A DNA stretch of 64,000 nt from the NCBI RefSeq assembly GCF_024300645.1, contig NZ_CP101291.1:2232001-2296000 (forward strand), given 5' to 3'. The notes under the pieces were generated by a model. It searched no databases and was not told where the DNA came from. It saw only the letters and a program-made list of their open reading frames with translations. Shown here one piece after another: positions 20,358-29,664 of the stretch. Source of the stretch: Alteromonas sp. LMIT006 (lineage in GTDB: Bacteria > Pseudomonadota > Gammaproteobacteria > Enterobacterales > Alteromonadaceae). Within the stretch, counting starts at the first letter, position 1. Every line of letters starts with the position of its first letter. The position numbers were made by a program, and so were the translations under genes.

Positions 20358-20621
20358 GTGGATACCCGTTTTGACGAACTTCTTGAATTTCCTTGCTACC
20401 AAACTTTCAAGGTCCTTGGTCTTGCTCAACCTGACTTCCCTGACCAAGTGATCACTCGTTTGCAGCAACTAGCACCTGGTGACTATAATCCGACAGTAAA
20501 ACCCAGCAGCAAAGGCAATTATCATGCTTTATCACTGAGTGTAAAGGTGACATCTAAAACGCATATGGAGTCGATTTATACTGAACTGTCGGCATTAGAT
20601 GTTGTTCGAGTCGTAATCTAA
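20358..20621 (+). CDS. ybeD: YbeD family protein (DUF493)
   Basis: An 87-residue protein matching the DUF493 family, with [17 protein letters not shown] at the N-terminus and [21 protein letters not shown] in the middle. It has the ferredoxin-like fold of regulatory ACT-type domains; its function is not established. The start is GTG at 20358 with AAAGGTG upstream, giving exactly the E. coli length; a longer frame upstream runs through the dacA terminator and is rejected. It precedes lipB by 10 bases, its usual neighbour. Confidence 0.93.
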   Translation: MDTRFDELLEFPCYQTFKVLGLAQPDFPDQVITRLQQLAPGDYNPTVKPSSKGNYHALSLSVKVTSKTHMESIYTELSALDVVRVVI

Positions 20622-20631
20622 GCGTTTATTT

Positions 20632-21276
20632 ATGGATACGATTATCGTTCGCCAACTCGGTCGTTGTGACTATGCCCCCATCTGGCAAAAGATGCAGGAC
20701 TTTACCGATCGACGTGATGAACACACTCGTGATGAAATATGGTTAGTCGAACATGAAGCGGTATTTACCCAAGGGCAAGCGGGTAAAGCCGAGCACATAC
20801 TGAATGTTTCAGATATTCCGATTGTCAAAGTCGACCGCGGAGGGCAAGTTACCTATCACGGCCCAGGCCAACAGGTGATGTATGTTTTACTGAATATCAA
20901 ACGTCGCAAACTTGGTGTACGTCAACTCGTTACAGCGTTAGAGGAGACGATTGTGGCGCATTTAGCCCAAGCTGGCATTGAGAGTTATCCAAAAAAAGAT
21001 GCGCCAGGTGTTTATGTCAACGAAGCTAAGATTTGTTCTATTGGCTTACGCATTCGCAAAGGTTGTTCATTTCATGGACTTGCGTTGAATGTGAATATGG
21101 ATTTAAGCCCATTTCAGCTTATCAACCCCTGTGGCTATGCTGGTTTACAAATGGTTGATGCACACCGTCTAGGCGACGAACGTCCACTAGAACAAGTTGG
21201 AGTATCTGTAGTAAAATGTTTTCATGCGCTAATAGGGGCGCCTGCACTAGAATTTAGAGAAGGTTTTGATGAGTAA
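20632..21276 (+). CDS. lipB: Octanoyl-[ACP]:protein N-octanoyltransferase
   Basis: Moves octanoate from acyl carrier protein to the lipoyl domains of 2-oxoacid dehydrogenases and the glycine cleavage H protein. The 214-residue protein has [18 protein letters not shown], the lysine in [10 protein letters not shown] and catalytic Cys167 in [11 protein letters not shown]. It overlaps the beginning of lipA by 8 bases, so the two steps of lipoate synthesis are translationally linked. Confidence 0.97.
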   Translation: MDTIIVRQLGRCDYAPIWQKMQDFTDRRDEHTRDEIWLVEHEAVFTQGQAGKAEHILNVSDIPIVKVDRGGQVTYHGPGQQVMYVLLNIKRRKLGVRQLVTALEETIVAHLAQAGIESYPKKDAPGVYVNEAKICSIGLRIRKGCSFHGLALNVNMDLSPFQLINPCGYAGLQMVDAHRLGDERPLEQVGVSVVKCFHALIGAPALEFREGFDE

Positions 21277-22252
21277 CTCACGGACACAAGCTGGCGTAAA
21301 GCTACGCGATGATGAGAAAGTAAAATATATTCCGGTCACAATCGTACCTACCGAAAAAGAAGAAATGCTCCGCAAACCAGAGTGGATAAAAATTAAGCTC
21401 CCTCGCACCACCGATCGCATTGACAACATCAAAAAAGTCTTGCGCGAAAATAATCTTCATTCAGTATGTGAAGAAGCGAGTTGTCCCAATCTGGCCGAGT
21501 GTTTTAATCACGGTACAGCAACGTTTATGATTTTGGGCGATATCTGTACTCGTCGCTGTCCATTTTGTGATGTGGCTCACGGCAAACCTTTACCACCGAG
21601 TGCTGAAGAACCTGAGAAGCTTGCCAAAACCATCGCGCAGATGGACTTAAAATACGTCGTCATCACCTCCGTTGACCGCGATGATTTGCGCGATGGCGGT
21701 GCGCAACACTTTGTGGATTGTATCAATGCGATCCGTAAACATAGTCCTAATACCAAAATTGAAGTTCTGGTACCTGACTTCCGAGGACGCATGGATACAG
21801 CATTAGAGATCCTTAAAAAGGGAGTACCAGACGTATTTAACCATAACCTTGAAACCATTCCTGATTTGTACCGTGAGTGTCGCCCAGGTGCAAATTACAA
21901 GTGGTCGTTGGAGTTATTGCGTAAATTCAAAGCACAGCATCCAGATATTCCTACTAAGTCAGGCTTAATGATGGGCATGGGTGAAACGAATGAGCAAATC
22001 CAACAAGTATTAGATGACCTTCGTGAGCACAATGTCGATATGTTGACCCTTGGCCAGTACTTACAGCCATCACGCCATCACTACCCGGTTAAACGCTATG
22101 TGACTCCGACTGAATTTGATGAACTAGGAGAATACGCAAAATCAATTGGCTTTACTCACGCTGCATGCGGACCAATGGTCCGATCAAGCTATCATGCTGA
22201 TAAACAAGCTGCTGGTGAAGACATTGTTGGACAATTTACGCCGAACAAATAA
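21269..22252 (+). CDS. lipA: Lipoyl synthase
   Basis: Radical SAM enzyme that inserts two sulfurs into protein-bound octanoate. The 327-residue protein has the auxiliary cluster motif [12 protein letters not shown], the radical SAM motif CTRRCPFC and the C-terminal RSSYHA ligand segment. The ATG at 21269 is used because AGAAGG lies five bases upstream; a TTG one codon earlier is in frame. It completes the lipB-lipA pair; ansA begins 10 bases later. Confidence 0.97.
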   Translation: MSNSRTQAGVKLRDDEKVKYIPVTIVPTEKEEMLRKPEWIKIKLPRTTDRIDNIKKVLRENNLHSVCEEASCPNLAECFNHGTATFMILGDICTRRCPFCDVAHGKPLPPSAEEPEKLAKTIAQMDLKYVVITSVDRDDLRDGGAQHFVDCINAIRKHSPNTKIEVLVPDFRGRMDTALEILKKGVPDVFNHNLETIPDLYRECRPGANYKWSLELLRKFKAQHPDIPTKSGLMMGMGETNEQIQQVLDDLREHNVDMLTLGQYLQPSRHHYPVKRYVTPTEFDELGEYAKSIGFTHAACGPMVRSSYHADKQAAGEDIVGQFTPNK

Positions 22253-22262
22253 AACTTGATGC

Positions 22263-23279
22263 ATGGCAGACAGAAAACGAATTTACATCGCTTACACTGG
22301 GGGGACCATTGGTATGAAACCCTCTCCACAAGGATATGTCCCTGTTGCGGGCTTTTTACAAACAAGTGTAAGTCAACTTTCAGAGTTAACCCGTCCGGAG
22401 ATGCCGGAATTTGAGCTCCATGAATACCAGACACTGTTGGATTCTTCAGATATGCAACCCAGTGACTGGCAATTCATAGCGGATGATATTGTCGAGCGGT
22501 ATGACGAGTTTGATGGATTTATCATCTTACATGGTACCGATACGATGGCGTATACCGCGTCAGCGCTGTCTTTTATGTTTGCCAATTTGGATAAACCTAT
22601 TATTGTAACTGGTTCGCAGATACCGCTTGCACAATTGCGCTCTGACGGTCAAGAAAACTTATTAAATGCCTTATACCTCGCCGCACACCATCCAATTAAC
22701 GAAGTGTGTTTATATTTTAATAATCAATTGTTGCGCGGTAATCGCGCGCGAAAATTAGACGCTGATGGCTTTGCTGCATTTGGCTCGCCAAATTATCCAA
22801 CATTGATTGAGGCTGGGATCCATATTCAGCGCAATGATTTCGCCCCTATTGCTAATTCAGGGTCAATGAAAATGACCCGAATCACCACTCAACCTGTGGC
22901 ATTGTTGTATTTGTATCCCGGTATCAGCGCTCAGATTTTGGAAAACCTGTTGCGTCAACCTATGAAAGCGATTGTATTGTTGAGTTATGGCGTGGGTAAT
23001 GCACCACAAAACAAAGCAATTTTAAGCTTGTTAGCAAAGGCTAAAGAAGACGGCATCCTTGTCCTCAACTGCACACAATGTTTGCACGGTAGTGTGAATA
23101 TGGATGGTTATGCGAATGGCAGGATCTTATCCGATGTGGGAGTAATCAATGGGTACGATATGACACCTGAAGCTGCACTCACTAAACTTCATTACGTTTT
23201 ATCCGCCACAGATGATTACGATGAACAAATCACTCTCCTTGGGCAGAACCTCAGAGGCGAGATGAGCATCAACGCTTAA
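22263..23279 (+). CDS. ansA: Type I (cytoplasmic) L-asparaginase
   Basis: Hydrolyses asparagine to aspartate and ammonia in the cytosol. The 338-residue protein has no signal peptide. The two threonine signatures are YTGGTIGM at 11-18 and LHGTDTMAYTASALSFM at about 91, and the family segment GVGNAPQNKAIL is present. The absence of a signal peptide and the ansA-yeaC proximity, also found in E. coli, favour the low-affinity type I enzyme over periplasmic AnsB. Its stop overlaps the convergent yeaC end by four bases. Confidence 0.94.
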   Translation: MADRKRIYIAYTGGTIGMKPSPQGYVPVAGFLQTSVSQLSELTRPEMPEFELHEYQTLLDSSDMQPSDWQFIADDIVERYDEFDGFIILHGTDTMAYTASALSFMFANLDKPIIVTGSQIPLAQLRSDGQENLLNALYLAAHHPINEVCLYFNNQLLRGNRARKLDADGFAAFGSPNYPTLIEAGIHIQRNDFAPIANSGSMKMTRITTQPVALLYLYPGISAQILENLLRQPMKAIVLLSYGVGNAPQNKAILSLLAKAKEDGILVLNCTQCLHGSVNMDGYANGRILSDVGVINGYDMTPEAALTKLHYVLSATDDYDEQITLLGQNLRGEMSINA

Positions 23280-23548
23280 AGCTTAGTGCGGAAGATCTCG
23301 CTTTCTTCAGATAACTCACGACGCAATTCAGATTTGCTTTTGTGAACCATTTCACCATTTTCGCCTATGGTCATGTGTTCGTTGGTTTTGGCAATTTTGG
23401 CTTGATATAACATCACTGCTTGCAGTGCGTTTTCTTTTTGTTCATCGGTTAAGCTTTGGCCATTTGCCCACTTACCGGTCTCTACCGCCGTTTGCAAATT
23501 AGCAAAAATTTCAGGAGTCATTCCTGCGACAAGTTGTTCAACATTCAT
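23276..23548 (-). CDS. yeaC: YeaC family protein (DUF1315)
   Basis: A 90-residue protein matching E. coli YeaC along its length: MTPEIFANLQTAVETGKW, LTDEQKENALQAVMLYQA and HMTIGENGEMVHKSKSEL. It is charged, soluble and has no known role. It converges on ansA with a four-base overlap of the 3' ends and begins 10 bases after the zinc-ribbon gene on the same strand, so those two are probably co-transcribed. Confidence 0.9.
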   Translation of the reverse strand: MNVEQLVAGMTPEIFANLQTAVETGKWANGQSLTDEQKENALQAVMLYQAKIAKTNEHMTIGENGEMVHKSKSELRRELSEESEIFRTKL

Positions 23549-23558
23549 ACTGGTTATC

Positions 23559-23891
23559 CTAAAATTTAATTTTCTTAGCTTTGATAAAAGCGATTCGAGC
23601 GCGATTGACCACGTACCACAAAAAACCCAATACCAACATTAACATGCCAATGCTGTGTTGCGTGCCACCGACCTCAGGTTGTCCCCAATACAATAAACCA
23701 AACCCCGTGATGAACACTAACACTGCTACAAATGACTGAGTTTGCAAGCTTTGATGTTGGTCGTAGCGTTTGCGTTTTTCTCTCTCCAAAATCGCATCGG
23801 CATCATCTGCCCCAACTGCAAAATCACAATGTGGACACGTTTCGGCTTTGTCGGAGATTTTTTTCTTACAAGCTGGGCAATCAGTTAGCAT
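23559..23891 (-). CDS. Zinc-ribbon membrane protein, function unknown
   Basis: A 110-residue protein with an N-terminal zinc ribbon (CPACKKKISDKAETCPHC, residues 5-22), a charged linker EREKRKRYDQHQ and two hydrophobic segments at about 52-70 and 80-97, followed by a basic tail. Family members with a ribbon plus two membrane helices are widespread and uncharacterised. It precedes yeaC by 10 bases. No partner or substrate is evident. Confidence 0.8.
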   Translation of the reverse strand: MLTDCPACKKKISDKAETCPHCDFAVGADDADAILEREKRKRYDQHQSLQTQSFVAVLVFITGFGLLYWGQPEVGGTQHSIGMLMLVLGFLWYVVNRARIAFIKAKKIKF

Positions 23892-23919
23892 GTGAAACCT
23901 TGGAATTTATTTAAAAACA

Positions 23920-23950
23920 AAAAAGCTGATACGTATGATATCAGCTTTTT
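23920..23950 (-). terminator. Rho-independent terminator after the AGCS symporter gene
   Basis: AAAAAGCTGAT (23920-23930) and ATCAGCTTTTT (23940-23950) form an 11-bp stem with a 9-base loop; the minus strand continues with a T-rich stretch. It lies 24 bases after the symporter stop and 29 bases before the zinc-ribbon start, so it separates the two minus-strand genes. The A and T flanks would also let it work on the plus strand. Confidence 0.85.
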
Positions 23951-23973
23951 GATGTTAATTTAATGTCAGCGAC

Positions 23974-25638
23974 TTAACTGTCTTTGACTTTATCCCAATA
24001 TTGATTCATCGAATCTTTCATCTCTTTGCGCAACATCAAGATCCCAAACAAGTTGGGTAGTGTCATGACCACAATTGCTACCGCTGAAAACGTCCATACC
24101 AAGGTGGTATCAGAAAACGCCGCCATAAAGAAACCAGCCACATATACCACGCGATATGGCATGATGGATTTTGGTCCAAACAAGTATGTCATGGCACGGT
24201 CACCATAATAAGACCATGCAATCGCAGTAGAAAAGGCAAATAACAGCAAGCCCACAGACACGATATATTGGCCAAAATCACCAAAGAACCCGCGGGTGAA
24301 GGCTATGGTCGTTAAACGAGCAGAATGCACGAGTGATTTACCTGAAACAACGAGATTGTCTTTTTGTGGCTTACCATCTTCAACAATCACCATGCCAGTG
24401 AAACTATCTTCTTCAGAGGCAATACTAAAGACAACGTCTTCAGCAACAGAGCGCGAATTAATGATGGTAAAATCGGTGTTAACGGCTTTGCCGCTGACGA
24501 CTTGAATACGACCGTTATACGGAGTAATCGCTTTGTCATCAATGTTGTTAAGATATTTATATAATGACTCAACATCAGCTTGATTTTGGTCGCTATATTG
24601 CCCTGACACAATCAGCATGTCCGCTTTGTCAAAAATGTTGTGGTGTTTTTCATTCCACACGCCTGATGACAAAATGACTAAGCCTGTAATAGTACAGATA
24701 ATGATGGTATCGATGAAAGGTTCTAGGATTGACACCATGCCTTCGGCTGCTGGATCTTTGGTTTTGGCTGCCGCGTGTGCGATTGGCGCAGACCCCTGTC
24801 CCGCTTCGTTGGAGAATAAACCACGATTTACCCCTCGGTTGAATGCATAGGCTAAGCTCGCGCCCAAGAACCCTCCAGCAGCAGCTGAACCGGTAAACGC
24901 ATCAGCCCAAACTGACGCAAAAGCAGGCCCTAAGTTACCTAAATTAGCAAAAATAACCGCTAATGCACCAATGATATAAATTACTGCCATAATCGGGACG
25001 ATTTTGGACGTCACAGCAGCAATACGCTGAATCCCACCCAAAATCACCAAACCGAGTAATATGGCTAAAATGCCGCCCATCACCATAGGATCAATACCAA
25101 AGGACTGTTCCATTGCACTGGCGATACCGTTAGATTGTGGCAAATTACCTGTGCCAAATGAACAAATAACCGTTGCCACCGCAAAGGCGATGGCCATCCA
25201 TTTCATATTCAAACCTTTGTCCATGAAGTACATTGGACCACCTGCCATGGTGCCGTCTTCGGTTTTTTCACGGTATTTGTGAGACAGAGTGACTTCTACA
25301 AACTTAGTCGTCATCCCCAAAAAGGCCGTCACCCACATCCAAAATAATGCTGCAGGGCCACCAAGGAATATCGCAAAGGCTACCCCAGAAATATTACCAG
25401 TGCCGACCGTACCAGATAATGCCGTAGTTAATGACTTAAACGGTGAGGTATCACCAGGATCATCATCATGAGTGTATTTACCCGAAACGACTTTCCAACC
25501 GTGTTTAAAAAAACGGATCTGCGGAAATTTTAGGTAAAAGGTAAAAAACAGGCCAGTTCCGAGTAAGACATACGGAAACCAAAAGGCACTGCCCAAAAAC
25601 CCATCTAACATGAGTAAAAAATTATTGAGTGCTTCCAC
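23974..25638 (-). CDS. Sodium:alanine/glycine symporter (AGCS family) with an inserted domain
   Basis: A 554-residue inner-membrane protein of the AGCS family that would import alanine or glycine with Na+. Family signatures are [25 protein letters not shown] at about residues 76-100, [25 protein letters not shown] and [21 protein letters not shown]. Between the membrane segment ending near residue 326 and the one beginning near 450 lies a polar stretch of about 110 residues (about 328-438) predicted to be mainly beta and loop; typical members have only a few residues there and total about 450-480. The reading frame is intact across it. A terminator lies downstream, and the M14 peptidase gene ends 21 bases upstream in the same direction, so the two may be co-transcribed. 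Confidence 0.92.
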   Translation of the reverse strand: MEALNNFLLMLDGFLGSAFWFPYVLLGTGLFFTFYLKFPQIRFFKHGWKVVSGKYTHDDDPGDTSPFKSLTTALSGTVGTGNISGVAFAIFLGGPAALFWMWVTAFLGMTTKFVEVTLSHKYREKTEDGTMAGGPMYFMDKGLNMKWMAIAFAVATVICSFGTGNLPQSNGIASAMEQSFGIDPMVMGGILAILLGLVILGGIQRIAAVTSKIVPIMAVIYIIGALAVIFANLGNLGPAFASVWADAFTGSAAAGGFLGASLAYAFNRGVNRGLFSNEAGQGSAPIAHAAAKTKDPAAEGMVSILEPFIDTIIICTITGLVILSSGVWNEKHHNIFDKADMLIVSGQYSDQNQADVESLYKYLNNIDDKAITPYNGRIQVVSGKAVNTDFTIINSRSVAEDVVFSIASEEDSFTGMVIVEDGKPQKDNLVVSGKSLVHSARLTTIAFTRGFFGDFGQYIVSVGLLLFAFSTAIAWSYYGDRAMTYLFGPKSIMPYRVVYVAGFFMAAFSDTTLVWTFSAVAIVVMTLPNLFGILMLRKEMKDSMNQYWDKVKDS

Positions 25639-25659
25639 TTGTTGCTCCTTTATAAAGGG

Positions 25660-26796
25660 TTATTGTTGTAATACTTTCATCACTGCGCGCATCGCCACAA
25701 GGACATCTGCACCGAGCTGTTGTGAACGAGGTATCGACCAACCATAGACAGCATCTGGTAAATCTGCATTGTCTTTAAATGGCATCTCAAGAGTATATGA
25801 TAGACAATTAAAACGATGACCAATGGCAGTTGCTGCGATCGTCAAATTGGCCGTACCTGGCGCATCTTTGGGATAGCCATAGGTATCTTGAAACTCAGGT
25901 GTGGTCTGCATCAATACTTGTTTAAACGTGTTCTCTAATTCAGCTAATCGCTCGTTGTAGTTCGGATTGCCTTCACAACCGGCAACAAAATTATACGGTA
26001 GCGCTTCATCACCATGCATATCCAAGAACAGGTCGACTCCGACTTCATCCATCTTGTTGCGCACAAGGAACACTTCTGGAGACTGCTCCATGGAGGGACT
26101 CTCCCATTCGCGATTGAGGTTCACCCCAGCTGCATTAGTGCGCAGATGACCACGCACACTGCCATCCGGATTCATATTGGGAACGACATAAAAGACAACG
26201 TGTTCAAGCAAATCACGTGCTACGCCATCGCTATCATCGAGTAATCTTGACAGAATACCTTCAGCGCACCACTGTGCCATAGATTCCCCTGGGTGTTGGC
26301 GAGCAATGACCCAAAATTTTAATTTTGGTGTGTCAGATTGCTCGTCACCAATGACCAGCAAATCCATATCACGTCCATCTAAGGTTCGGCCGAGTAATTC
26401 ATGACGACATTCAAACCCAGTTTGTGCAGAAGCAATTAAATCCATGTGCCGCTCATAACTGTAAGGTGCAAAATAAGCAAAGTACATGACATCGTGCTCT
26501 GGGGTCACGTCGATGGTCAAGGTATCACCATCAAAGTGGCTGTCTACGCGGAACCATTCTTCACGATCATAGCTGGCAACCGCTTGATACCCTTCCCATC
26601 CTTTAGGGTAGGCTGAATTGGCTAAATCTGTAATACGCAGTGTATGGTTAACCATTGCTGTCGTTGCCAGACGAAAGTGAAACCACTGGTAAAAGTCAGA
26701 TTGATGGTCTTTGTTAATGGCTAATCGAATGTCTTGAGGAGACTCTGCCGTAATGACGCGGATGTTGCCGCTATCAAAAGCACTGCTTATATGCAT
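25660..26796 (-). CDS. M14 family zinc carboxypeptidase, cytosolic-carboxypeptidase-like
   Basis: A 378-residue enzyme with an N-terminal beta domain (about 1-120) and a C-terminal M14 domain, the two-part layout of cytosolic carboxypeptidases. The zinc ligands are His and Glu in RQHPGESMAQW and a later His in FLDMHGDE; the catalytic Glu is in YTLEMPFKD; NLNREWE and VPNMNPDGSVRGH are present. There is no signal peptide. The ATG at 26796 has GGAA eight bases upstream; an in-frame TTG 33 bases earlier is less likely. It precedes the AGCS amino-acid symporter by 21 bases, which fits a role in peptide or amino-acid use, but the substrate cannot be read from the sequence. Confidence 0.9.
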   Translation of the reverse strand: MHISSAFDSGNIRVITAESPQDIRLAINKDHQSDFYQWFHFRLATTAMVNHTLRITDLANSAYPKGWEGYQAVASYDREEWFRVDSHFDGDTLTIDVTPEHDVMYFAYFAPYSYERHMDLIASAQTGFECRHELLGRTLDGRDMDLLVIGDEQSDTPKLKFWVIARQHPGESMAQWCAEGILSRLLDDSDGVARDLLEHVVFYVVPNMNPDGSVRGHLRTNAAGVNLNREWESPSMEQSPEVFLVRNKMDEVGVDLFLDMHGDEALPYNFVAGCEGNPNYNERLAELENTFKQVLMQTTPEFQDTYGYPKDAPGTANLTIAATAIGHRFNCLSYTLEMPFKDNADLPDAVYGWSIPRSQQLGADVLVAMRAVMKVLQQ

Positions 26797-26882
26797 TGAT
26801 GATTTCCGTGTTATTCTTATTACTTGCAATGTAGCACAATTTTTGTGGAAATGACCAGTATTGTCTAGCGTGATATTAAGGA

Positions 26883-27413
26883 CTAACTCGTAAAAGCAAG
26901 CTTTACCTTCATCCCAAACTCTGAACTATACCCGACACTCCGCCCAACAACTGCTCCTTGGTTGTCCAGAATATACACGCTTGGAAACGCACTGATTTGG
27001 AACGTATGCGCTGTGCTACGAGTTCCTAACAGTACATTACTGCGCTTGGTACCCGTCTCTTGAACAAATCGCTCGACCTCTTCAAGGTTTTGAAATGAAA
27101 GAGCAATCTTAACCACATTCACTTGTTCCGAATCGAGTTCATCAACATTGTTTATACTCCAATAACACACCTTGCACCAAGGCGCGAAAAAATACACCAA
27201 TGTCGGTTTATCATTGTCAAGTAGCGGTTGTGTGCGCCCGTCAAGACTCACAAATTGATGCTCAGGAATCGTGACTGTGCCATCTGCGACCAGCATATTA
27301 CGCTGTTGATACCAGACGATGGCCATCAATATCACAACAAAGACACATATCTCAATGAGACTTCTGCGAAGTGACCGAAATTTTGAAGTTTTGTTGGTTT
27401 CCATCTGCGTCAT
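26883..27413 (-). CDS. Membrane-anchored thioredoxin-like (TlpA/DsbE-type) protein
   Basis: A 176-residue protein with a basic N-terminus, one membrane segment at about 19-36 and a periplasmic thioredoxin fold. The redox motif is WCKVC (Cys residues at about 81 and 84), preceded by PTLVYFFAP, with the cis-proline in ISAFPSVYILD. A Cys-Lys-Val-Cys pair in an anchored thioredoxin suggests a periplasmic reductase such as those for cytochrome c maturation or methionine sulfoxide reduction, but no such partner gene is adjacent. The start ATG at 27413 has AGGA six bases upstream. Confidence 0.85.
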   Translation of the reverse strand: MTQMETNKTSKFRSLRRSLIEICVFVVILMAIVWYQQRNMLVADGTVTIPEHQFVSLDGRTQPLLDNDKPTLVYFFAPWCKVCYWSINNVDELDSEQVNVVKIALSFQNLEEVERFVQETGTKRSNVLLGTRSTAHTFQISAFPSVYILDNQGAVVGRSVGYSSEFGMKVKLAFTS

Positions 27414-27493
27414 GTTGAGTCCTGAATACTAAGCCTGTTCATTAAGCATGATAATTAAGACCGTAATAGTATCAGTGTTCTTTCACAGAACAA

Positions 27494-27522
27494 AAAAAGC
27501 CCCGGCACACTGTCCGGGGCTT
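27494..27522 (-). terminator. Rho-independent terminator after the long GAPDH gene
   Basis: AAGCCCCGG (27497-27505) and CCGGGGCTT (27514-27522) make a perfect 9-bp GC-rich stem with an 8-base loop; on the minus strand it is followed by a run of seven T. It lies 24 bases after the GAPDH stop. Confidence 0.93.
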
Positions 27523-27545
27523 AATCATATTAGAGTGAACAACAC

Positions 27546-28997
27546 TTATTGAGCTGGTAGACTCGGCGCAAATATACCCGCCATATCTTGCGCCACACGC
27601 ATAACCTGACAGCTATAACCAAACTCGTTATCATACCAAACATATAATGTTGCACGGTCACCCGACACAATCGTCGCAGCACTGTCGACAATTGACGCTG
27701 CACGCGCACCCACTAAGTCACTAGATACAATCTCTGTCGATGAAGTGAAATCAATTTGATTTTGTAACTCAGAGAACAAGGCCGCATTTTGCAAAAAGTC
27801 ATTAATGGCTTCTTTAGAACCGGCTTCTTTTTCAAGATTCAAATTCAAAATAGCCATTGATACATTCGGTGTTGGTACACGGATCGCGTTACCCGTCAAT
27901 TTACCTTCAAGCTTAGGATAGGCTTTTGATACGGCTTTCGCAGCACCGGTTTCAGTGATAACCATATTCAGTGGCGCACTGCGACCACGACGCTCAGCTT
28001 TGTGATAGTTATCAATTAAGTTTTGGTCATTGGTGAATGCATGCACAGTTTCGACATGGCCGTTTTTGATGCCGTATTCTTCATCAAGTACTTTTAGTAC
28101 GGGTGTAATCGCATTGGTAGTACAAGATGCCGCAGAAACAATTTTATCATCCGCAGTGACGTCTTGATGGTTCACACCATACACGATGTTTTTGATATCG
28201 CCTTTGCCCGGTGCGGTTAATAGCGCTTTCGCTGCACCTTTCGCTTGAAGGTGTAAGCCAAGGCCATCGCGGTCACGCCAAATACCGGTGTTGTCAATGA
28301 TTAAAGCATTATCGATACCGTATTGTGTGTAATCGACCGTTTCTGGTGAGTTTGCATAAATCACTTGAATGTAAGAGCCATTGGCTAAAATAGCTTTGCG
28401 TTCGTTGTCTACAGTGATTGAACCATTGAATGGACCATGTACTGAATCGCGACGCAACAATGAGGCGCGTTTTTCTAAATCGCCATCTTTACCGCCACGC
28501 ACGACAATCGCTCGTAAACGCAATTTGTTATTTTCACCTTGACGTTCAATTAACAACCGCGCCAATAAACGACCAATACGTCCAAAGCCGTATAATACGA
28601 CGTCTTGTGGTGCTTGGTTATCTTCTTTATCAACCACTGGAGCAAGTTGGTCTTTGATAAATCCGACTAGGTCTGTAGATTCTTTACCTGCGCCATAATG
28701 AAAATCATACGCCAATTTGCCAATATCAATGCACGCTGGTGCAATTTGCATCTCGTTGATGGCATCAAGAATAGGAAAAGATTCGCGTAAGCGAAGTTTT
28801 TGGCCTTCATGACGTCGAACCGTGCGATGTGCTTTGATGACATCGATAGCGCTGGCGTTTAATAACGAGCGACCGTAAACGGTGATTTCAATCGCTTTGT
28901 TGCGATACAGTTTACCAATAATTGGCATCATTTTTTCAGCGTATTCCTGACGCTCCTGCCAACTTTTCTGAAGTTCCAATTCGACTGCTTGATTCAT
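27546..28997 (-). CDS. Glyceraldehyde-3-phosphate dehydrogenase, long form
   Basis: A 483-residue GAPDH with about 130 extra N-terminal residues (helical and charged) before the Rossmann motif [14 protein letters not shown]. The active-site cysteine is Cys292 in SAASCTTNA, the partner histidine is in ETVHAFTNDQN, and the C-terminal WYDNEFGYS signature is intact. Long GAPDHs of this kind occur in Shewanella, Vibrio and other marine gammaproteobacteria beside a normal gapA; here the normal gapA is 8 kb away. Known physiology of the pair is limited, and a gluconeogenic or anaplerotic bias is a guess. It is monocistronic, with its own promoter and terminator. A degenerate HexR-like palindrome is next to its -35. 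Confidence 0.93.
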   Translation of the reverse strand: MNQAVELELQKSWQERQEYAEKMMPIIGKLYRNKAIEITVYGRSLLNASAIDVIKAHRTVRRHEGQKLRLRESFPILDAINEMQIAPACIDIGKLAYDFHYGAGKESTDLVGFIKDQLAPVVDKEDNQAPQDVVLYGFGRIGRLLARLLIERQGENNKLRLRAIVVRGGKDGDLEKRASLLRRDSVHGPFNGSITVDNERKAILANGSYIQVIYANSPETVDYTQYGIDNALIIDNTGIWRDRDGLGLHLQAKGAAKALLTAPGKGDIKNIVYGVNHQDVTADDKIVSAASCTTNAITPVLKVLDEEYGIKNGHVETVHAFTNDQNLIDNYHKAERRGRSAPLNMVITETGAAKAVSKAYPKLEGKLTGNAIRVPTPNVSMAILNLNLEKEAGSKEAINDFLQNAALFSELQNQIDFTSSTEIVSSDLVGARAASIVDSAATIVSGDRATLYVWYDNEFGYSCQVMRVAQDMAGIFAPSLPAQ

Positions 28998-29079
28998 TGT
29001 AATTAAGGCCTTTACTCAAACTAGTTAAACACTTGCCACGGTACGTTTGTAGGGTACAGAGGCGACAAATTCGAGTCTA

Positions 29080-29125
29080 AGTGTATACAAGGAAAATGGG
29101 CTTGCCAAATTGTTGGATAATTACA
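29080..29125 (-). promoter_or_regulatory. Putative promoter of the long GAPDH gene with a weak HexR-like site
   Basis: On the minus strand, TTGGCA (29103-29108), 17 bases, then TACACT (29080-29085) forms a good sigma-70 promoter, leaving a leader of about 75 bases. Immediately upstream of the -35, TGTTGGATAATTACA (29111-29125) matches 11 of 15 positions of the HexR palindrome found at gapA, zwf and pyk; its right half is perfect and its left half poor. The rest of the 286-base interval 28998-29283 is AT-rich and shows no gene. Confidence 0.5.
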
Positions 29126-29283
29126 AAAAATGAATATTTTCAGAGAAATTGAAAGAATTGTATGTTGTTTTTCAACATTATTAGAGGTTAGTTACAGTGA
29201 ACGCGCATGCTTGACGTTTTCAGACGAAAATAAAGCACACTATATAAGACTAAAATATATTATTATTTTGCGTGATATATTAT

Positions 29284-29664
29284 TTATTCACCCGAGTGAA
29301 ACTGCAAAGAGACACTATTTACGCAATACCTCTCACCAGTCGGTGCAGGGCCATCGTTAAAAACATGTCCCAAATGCGCATCACAGTGTTTACACAAAAT
29401 TTCGGTGCGTATCATGCCATGTGAATGATCGGGGGCAAACTTTACATTTTGTGTTGTATCTTGATCAAAAAAACTCGGCCAGCCACAGCCAGATTCGAAT
29501 TTATGCTCAGAGCTAAACAGTGGCGCATCACAGACAACACAGTGATACATCCCAGTTGCAAAATGCGCGTTATACTCGCCAGTAAAAGGACGTTCAGTGC
29601 CTTTTTCTTGTGTCACGTATAGTGCTGCAGGACTGAGGTGAGCGGTACTAAATGATTTGGACAT
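29284..29664 (-). CDS. msrB: Peptide-methionine (R)-S-oxide reductase MsrB
   Basis: Repairs the R-epimer of methionine sulfoxide in proteins. The 126-residue protein has the two zinc CxxC pairs, CVVC and CKHC, the substrate segment SGCGWPSFF, and the catalytic cysteine in RYCVNSVSL, nine residues before the C-terminus region. Its ATG overlaps the glgX stop by one base (TAATG), so an oxidative-damage repair enzyme is translationally coupled to a glycogen operon. No terminator hairpin is obvious downstream. Confidence 0.95.
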   Translation of the reverse strand: MSKSFSTAHLSPAALYVTQEKGTERPFTGEYNAHFATGMYHCVVCDAPLFSSEHKFESGCGWPSFFDQDTTQNVKFAPDHSHGMIRTEILCKHCDAHLGHVFNDGPAPTGERYCVNSVSLQFHSGE

